Source: Diogma glabrata | Taxonomy: Eukaryota > Arthropoda > Insecta > Diptera > Cylindrotomidae | Direction: 5' to 3' | Assembly (NCBI GenBank): GCA_963693315.1 | Contig: OY856188.1 | Span: 99,298,915-99,362,914 of the forward strand | Length of the DNA stretch: 64,000 bases | Shown: positions 58,926 to 64,000 of the stretch, piece after piece | Numbering within the stretch: position 1 is the stretch's first letter | Layout: every line of letters begins with the position of its first letter | The notes under the pieces: model-generated | Seen by the model: only the letters and a program-made list of their open reading frames with translations | What the model was told of the DNA's origin: nothing | Databases searched by the model: none | Program-made: the position numbers and the translations under genes

Positions 58926-59546
58926 AATTCCTCGTCTGCAGTGTCTTCTGCGTATGCTCTGATATTTCCCTTGTTATTGTTTTGAGTTTCTTGTTTGTTG
59001 TATCTTTGGTTATTGTATCGTTGGTTATTGTATCTATTAAAGTGATTTCTATAGCTTTTATTGGTGTTATTATTAAAATTTGGTCTATTGGTATAATTAA
59101 AACCTCTTTGGTAAAAGTTTCCATTATTCCTATTATTTCTATTAAAATTGTTATAATTATTGTTTGAACGTGTCCGTTCTGTGTTCCAATTTCGAGTGTA
59201 TACGTTGTTTCTGTTTACGAAATGGTTATTTCTCGCATAGGAATGGTTATCACGTGCTCGTGCGGTCATAATAGATACCGCATTATCGTTATTTATCTCT
59301 TTAAGTTTTTGTATTACATCTGAAACTTCGTTGAAATTATTCATCATAGCACTAATTAGTATATTGTTAGAAGGAAAATTTCTCTTTATTGATTTAGTAA
59401 TCTCTTGAATAGTATAGCTAGTCGCTATCTGTGATGACACACCTTCGCTTATGAACGCATTTTTTAAAGTTTCGGCTGATTCCTCTAATATTTTTATAAA
59501 ATTTTCTTTGCCTTTGTTTAGGTTAAGTAGAGGGTTGTGTCTTTAT
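58886..59546 (-). pseudogene. gag, second part: Asn/Arg-rich nucleocapsid
   Basis: Continues the capsid from a frame overlapping the first gag ORF by about 25 bp. It contains ENFIKILEESAETLKNAFIS and EITKSIKRNFPSNNILISAM, then a long Asn/Arg/Tyr/Phe-rich stretch (NNNYNNFNRNNRNNGNFYQR) with the short repeat NQRYNNQRYN. There is no CCHC zinc knuckle; the basic Asn-rich tract probably binds RNA, as in 17.6/297-type elements. It ends DEELGFQLQTIKLKED and a stop, inside the overlap with pol. Confidence 0.8.
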
Positions 59547-60176
59547 GTGTATCGTGGACATACCCTTGCATTTTTGTTTTAGAGCTGTTATAGTCTGGTC
59601 AACCGAAGTTGCATTTTCCGTAGCCTCTCTTGCTTTCCGTATAAGTTTGGATCTTATAAGTGTCACAAGCAATTTTTCATTTTGTTTGTCTGGTACCGAT
59701 AGCTTAAGAATTTCTAATTTATCGATTATTGAATCTAAGATTAAAGGTTCACCGTTGTAGTCTTCCTTTAGTATTCTCACGACCATGTTGACAACTTGCT
59801 CTGTTGTGAGTGCCATTTTTGTTACAGTTATTTTGGTTTCTTTAACGCTGTTATTCAAATTTAAATTTTCTTGTCTCACTATTTGTGTGTCACTGTCGAA
59901 TAGTTTGTCTGGAAAACTGTAATTCAAGTTAAGGTAGCTAAAAGTTATTTTAATTTTGTCTAATAAAACTTTAAAATTTTTATTTAGAATGTCTCTGTCC
60001 AGTTCGTGTAGATTTTGGGAAGTTCTCGAGAGTATCAGAAATTTGTTGAAGTTTACTATACAAGCATTTTCGTACGTGTGAATTGAATTTTTACATACCG
60101 GGGTTTTCTCATTAAATTGTTCATACAATATGTTAATGTTTTTAATACATTTCCGGAGATTATCCAAATCGCTCAT
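59523..60176 (-). pseudogene. gag, first part
   Basis: A 217-codon frame beginning MSDLDNLRKCIKNINILYEQ, with a helical N-terminal region. Its C-terminal part (LVTLIRSKLIRKAREATENA, TSVDQTITALKQKCKGMS) is the capsid pattern of 17.6/297-type Gag. It stops at 59523, while homologous sequence continues in another frame, so gag is frameshifted at ~59523-59546. The Met at 60176 is the first of the frame. Confidence 0.8.
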
Positions 60177-60605
60177 TAATATCCCAGATATATGTTATAT
60201 TTATTGCAGGAAACAACGACGCGTTTATATCATAGTTATAAGGAATTAAATGTACGTATTAGTAGTACTTAGTAGAGTATTGATAATTCCCTTTTTTTTC
60301 ATAAAGTTATTAATTTGATACAAATAGATTATTTAAAAAAAAATATATTAATTCAATCAGGTATGGTATATGTTGAAATTTGTTATATGATACTCATACT
60401 CGAATATTTTGAAAAAAAATTAAAAAAAAAAATTTTAGAAAGTGAAGAGTCGGTATATATGTATATCAAAATTAATTTATTTTGAATATTTATTTATTTT
60501 ATTTATTCATTTTTTATCCGTTCTAATGTTGAAAATTAGATTTCATTTTCGTTTAAGTTAGAAAAAGTAAATTGTTATACAGTTTATAACCTTAATTTTA
60601 ATTTA

Positions 60606-60866
60606 TTAAGTACCGATTTGGTTCAGATTCTCTCGTGTTACGGCACGAGTAATCTGTGCAGTTATTCTGTTTTTTGTGTACTTATATATTTTATATACGC
60701 ATAAAAAAAATAAAATTGTTCCGGCAATAGCGACGCAATAATACAAAAATGTGTTTTGGTCAGTTACTGTTTCGTGGATTATATTCAGTTTTTCTAGACT
60801 TTCTAGATGTATAGCACTGTTCTCGTTTTTCGTTTCTATAGGTGCATCCACTTTTGAATTGCACAT
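60606..60866 (-). CDS. Small single-pass membrane protein ORF upstream of gag
   Basis: An 86-codon ORF between the 5' LTR and gag. Residues ~1-38 are polar (MCNSKVDAPIETKNENSAIH). Residues ~40-60 form one strong hydrophobic segment (FLYYCVAIAGTILFFLCVYK), followed by a basic tail (IYKYTKNRITAQITRAVTRE). No cleavable signal peptide is obvious. This layout suits a type-III/tail-anchored-like small membrane protein or the membrane-anchor end of an envelope protein displaced to the leader. I do not recognise a family. No splice or promoter evidence is visible. Confidence 0.45.
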   Translation of the reverse strand: MCNSKVDAPIETKNENSAIHLESLEKLNIIHETVTDQNTFLYYCVAIAGTILFFLCVYKIYKYTKNRITAQITRAVTRENLNQIGT

Positions 60867-62342
60867 TATGTTTTTCCAGTTTTAGATTGTTAACTTTATT
60901 TCGAAAGTTATTTAAAATATTTTCACCGAGACGAGACAGAAAATTAAAACGGAAATTATTCTCTTATAATTATAGTTATAAATTGTAATACAATTTTTAG
61001 AGAGAAAATAGTTTCAAAGTGAAACAATAACACATATTAAATTTTGGTCAACACTATTGTTTATTTTATTATAGAAAATTTTTCGAAAAGAAAATAGTCT
61101 CGAGAATGGATCGGTATAGGGACAGAATTCTGGATCACACTTTTATCTGTTTTATTTTAGCGGAATTTTGGTAGTGCAATTTGCAGAGAAAATTTTCAAA
61201 GTTAATTAGTTTCGAAATTAAATTTTTGGATAGCACTGTTACTTGTTATGTTATAGAGTAATTTGTTTTTAAAAAGTAGATAGTTCCAGAAAGTTAATCG
61301 TTACGAAAACGGAATGTTTGCGGAAACAACGCGAGTAAAATAATATCGAGCATTTCGGGCCACAATTTATTTGTTTTATTTTTAATCCATTTTTTAGGAG
61401 TGCAGTTTGCAAAGAAACAAAATTCAATGATAATTAGTATCAAAAACTAAATTTTTACTGTTACTTGTTTTATTTTAAAATATTTTTCTTGCCTTTGAAA
61501 AGAAAATAGTTTCCAAAAAAAAATTAATGAATCGATCGATCATTATGAAAGCAAAATTTTAACAAAAACAAAGAGAGTTAATTAATAATTAGAATTTTGG
61601 GACCACGATTTATTTGTTTTATTTTTAAAATAATTTTTATCAGTGAAAAGCAAAAGAAAATTTTTCGTAAGTTGTTCAATATTTAAAATTAAATTTTCAG
61701 TAGCACTATTATTAGTTTTGAGATGTATCGATGAGATGAGATTTAGCGATGTAAACTTTTTCACAACACAAATTAGTAAGTATTTAGTATTTTGGACCAC
61801 ACTATTATTTGTTTTAATTCATATTAGCTTTTACACTATCTTTGTTGAATTTTTTTTTTTATTCTTTATTTGTTTTCAAATTAAAAGAAAAAACATTATT
61901 CGGATTTCGTTTTGATAACAAAAAGAATTTATTCTTATAAATATGACTTTTTTTTTATTTATTTGTTGAATTTGTTTTTGAATAAAAAAGAAATTATTTT
62001 GATTTCGTTTTAACGGAAAAGAAAAAAAAATGACTGATATATTTGTTTGTATGATATTTGATCAGCACTTTTATTTTATTCTAAACTTTAATTTAACACT
62101 TATTACGAAATCGATTTTATGAAAGATTTTATTCTATTAATTAACTAAAGAAATATAAAAAGTGGTACCTAGATTTTTTTTCTTGATTTCCTCCTGCTAG
62201 TTTGGATGTTTGATGGTTAGGTGTGTAAAGTTGGATGTTATAGATGTTATGTTGGTTTTTTTTTTGATGTTTTTACCCTTGGTTGGATTAGTGGATGTTG
62301 TGTTGTTCATTTTAGGTGTTATCTTAATGTATTCAGCTGTGT
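60867..62342 (-). repeat. Gypsy leader with degenerate internal repeats
   Basis: A motif of the form TTGGACCACACTATTATTTG followed by TTTTATTTT recurs with changes near 61045, 61129, 61227, 61357, 61457, 61597, 61793 and possibly 62051. It is often followed by AAAAGAAAATAGT. Spacings vary from ~85 to ~260 bp. No convincing ORF is present. Confidence 0.6.
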
Positions 62343-62428
62343 AGCCTGGTTTAGATGGTATTTATTTAGCCTGGTTTAGGTGGTTTTTATTTAGCCTGGT
62401 TTAGGTGGTTTTTATTTAGCCTGGTTTA
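62343..62428 (-). repeat. 25-bp tandem repeat next to the primer-binding site
   Basis: AGCCTGGTTTAGRTGGTWTT units start at 62343, 62368, 62393 and 62418. The last unit runs into the primer-binding site. Confidence 0.9.
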
Positions 62429-62436
62429 GGTCGCCA
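62419..62436 (-). other. Primer-binding site of the 17.6/297-like element
   Basis: The minus strand reads TGGCGACCTAAACCAGGC immediately after the 5' LTR. It starts TGG as the complement of a tRNA CCA end. The tRNA is not identified. Confidence 0.7.
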
Positions 62437-62789
62437 TATATTAATATATCTGGTGGTATTCGTTATATTATTTTAGGTATGTTGAGGTTCGTTAAACATC
62501 TTTATTTACTTTAACACATTATTTATTTATGTTAATTTGGTTATTACATATACTTAATGTAATTACATTAAAACTATATAACACACAGAAAACCGGCCAC
62601 TATTTTGAGTGTAACCTTTTATTCTCACAACATCACGTACACTGAATATATATTAGTTTTATTTCTTTCAATTTCTTTCGTAAGAAACTGCAGCGTCAGG
62701 CGCTTGGAATATGATATATTTTTATGAATATACTTTAATGCTGATAATGTTATTAAAGTATAGTGTAACCCTTATGGTCAATCACTACA
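62437..62789 (-). repeat. 5' LTR of the 17.6/297-like element
   Basis: 353 bp, partner of 54191-54543. It is followed by target-duplication AAAC at 62790-62793. Confidence 0.93.
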
Positions 62790-62793
62790 AAAC

Positions 62794-64000
62794 GCTGAGG
62801 AGCATATTGGAAATATTGGGGAAATGAAATAAGTGACAAAGAAAGACGAAACTAGAATTATTAATATTAATTCCCTTCAACAACAAAATAGTGGAATCAT
62901 TAATCAGAAGATAAAGAAAAATTGATGGATATTTGTGCTTAAAATTTATCGAAAAATTTATGTATATTTTTTTTAAAGTTTGTTTTGATTTAGGATATAT
63001 TGGGTTCGCTGATCCACTTCAAGCGCTTGGAAAGGTCAGGTAATTTTTTTTATTGCTATTTATTTCTTTATTAAATAAATTAATTAAATAAATTAAAGTA
63101 ATTTTAAATATTGAATTTCTTAAATTTAACTAGTAAAAGCCAATTTTTCCGTAGATTATTAAATTGAAAGAATCAAATTTATTTCTCTTATAATTTAATA
63201 AATTGTTAAAATGAACGTTGGTGTCATATTGTATTTTTTTTTAATTACTACTGAATTTTCAGCATGATCCATTAAAATATTTAGGTTAATCTGTAGAGAA
63301 AACGACGCAGGTATAAGTAGGAATGGAAAATAGGCAAGATGGGTATTTATTTAATAGCACATATGTTTATGTAATAAGCTACTTATGCTCTTTGGTCAAC
63401 GAACGGCCCAGTCACTTGTAAAACACCTGATTACCACCTCTCATATGTCAGGAGGTATATCAGATGATAATCGGAAAGAATTACCTAATTCGAGTCAAAC
63501 AATCTAAAGGGCATTTTGATTAACATTCTTTTTATTATTTTAAATAAATTCATAAGTTTATTAAACTACACTATAAAAGGAACTCACTATTCTACTACAG
63601 CTAAAAAAAACAACTCTCCCTTAACTTCTAATTTTAGTTCCCTTATAATACTAATTTTTATCCCCCCTTATACAAAACAAAGTGATCTGATTCCTTTTTC
63701 ATTATTTGTTTCGTTAAAAAATATTGGTCAAATAGAATTGTTAACATAATCAAAAATTTATTTATCATAAAAAGGACCATAAGGAAATGAAATTTTATTA
63801 CGTAGTTTTGGTTCCACAAAATATCAACCTTATCATGTTAGCAATACAGGAATGTTAGCAATACATGTAATGAATTCTACGTGTTAAAATTCCAATTTTG
63901 TAAAATAATATCTTATTCAAACAATATTCTATACTTGGGAGGTCTAAAAATTCTTATATTTATGTCTATCTAAAAATAGAATGTTGATGACATACACAAA
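62794..64000. other. Flank without a firmly recognised gene
   Basis: Moderately AT-rich. One possible small exon at 62994-63039 and an unassigned open frame at 63516-63749 are the only coding hints. Confidence 0.4.
62994..63039 (+). other. Candidate 46-bp exon
   Basis: TTTTGATTTAG directly precedes it and CAG|GTAATT follows, both good splice sites. It is clearly less AT-rich than its surroundings. One frame reads YIGFADPLQALGKV and another DILGSLIHFKRLERS. No family is recognised, so this is only a candidate. Confidence 0.25.

Larger units (their letters stand above)
54191..62789 (-). mobile_element. Full-length 17.6/297-like gypsy LTR retrotransposon, defective
   Basis: Two 353-bp direct repeats (54191-54543 and 62437-62789) lie exactly 8,246 bp apart. 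The same AAAC is at 54187-54190 and 62790-62793, so the ends and a 4-bp target duplication are precise. By eye the LTRs differ at one base (A at 54203, T at 62449). On the minus strand the order is LTR, primer-binding site, a 2.2-kb leader with repeats and a small membrane ORF, gag in two frames, pol (protease, RT, RNase H, integrase) in broken frames, polypurine tract, LTR. No env-sized ORF follows pol. Lesions: a gag frameshift, a deletion with frameshift in RT, a nonsense codon after RT, and a changed integrase catalytic residue. Confidence 0.93.

Overview
The window is AT-rich, intron-containing animal DNA, almost certainly from an insect. The one recognisable host gene is a novel-type protein kinase C most like Drosophila Pkc98E, and the retroelements are insect-type Ty3/gypsy, jockey/CR1-like, R1/I-like and RTE families. 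I cannot name the species. Almost everything outside the kinase is transposon-derived or unassigned AT-rich sequence.

Layout: 204-1588 is a nested foldback element. 2861-8460 is a decayed LINE (+) split at 3862/7748 by a fresh gag-protease-only gypsy element (-, 3863-7747, two 709-bp LTRs, 4-bp target duplication). 8640-9900 is a degenerate ~450-bp tandem repeat. 10456-12888 and 15807-16946 are two hAT-type DNA elements with terminal inverted repeats and near-perfect 8-bp target duplications. 18318-20960 is a decayed R1/I-type LINE (+) with an RNase H domain. 22042-34464 holds eleven exons (+) of the Pkc98E-like kinase, from mid-C2 domain to the stop codon; its introns carry an antisense LINE (22622-25365), several other LINE pieces and one GC-AG intron. 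34465-38100 is very AT-rich with an RTE tail. 39000-41283 is a Helitron helicase remnant abutting a decayed gypsy element (-). 41963-44393 is a cluster of hairpin modules with GC-rich cores. 45346-46129 is a near-perfect foldback MITE with TA flanks. 50863-53120 is a TTAA-flanked foldback, an RTE LINE piece and a ~328-bp tandem repeat. 54191-62789 is a full-length 17.6/297-like gypsy element (-) with nearly identical 353-bp LTRs but a broken gag and pol and a small membrane-protein ORF upstream of gag.

How the parts relate: the kinase exons join in frame into C2 (partial) - pseudosubstrate - C1A - C1B - kinase - AGC C-tail. The start codon and first part of C2 were not found, so the gene probably begins upstream of the window or across a very long intron that would include much of positions 1-22041. 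The two gypsy elements are the youngest insertions, since their LTR pairs differ by about one base as read by eye. Both lack a working pol, so if they moved recently they probably relied on proteins from related elements.
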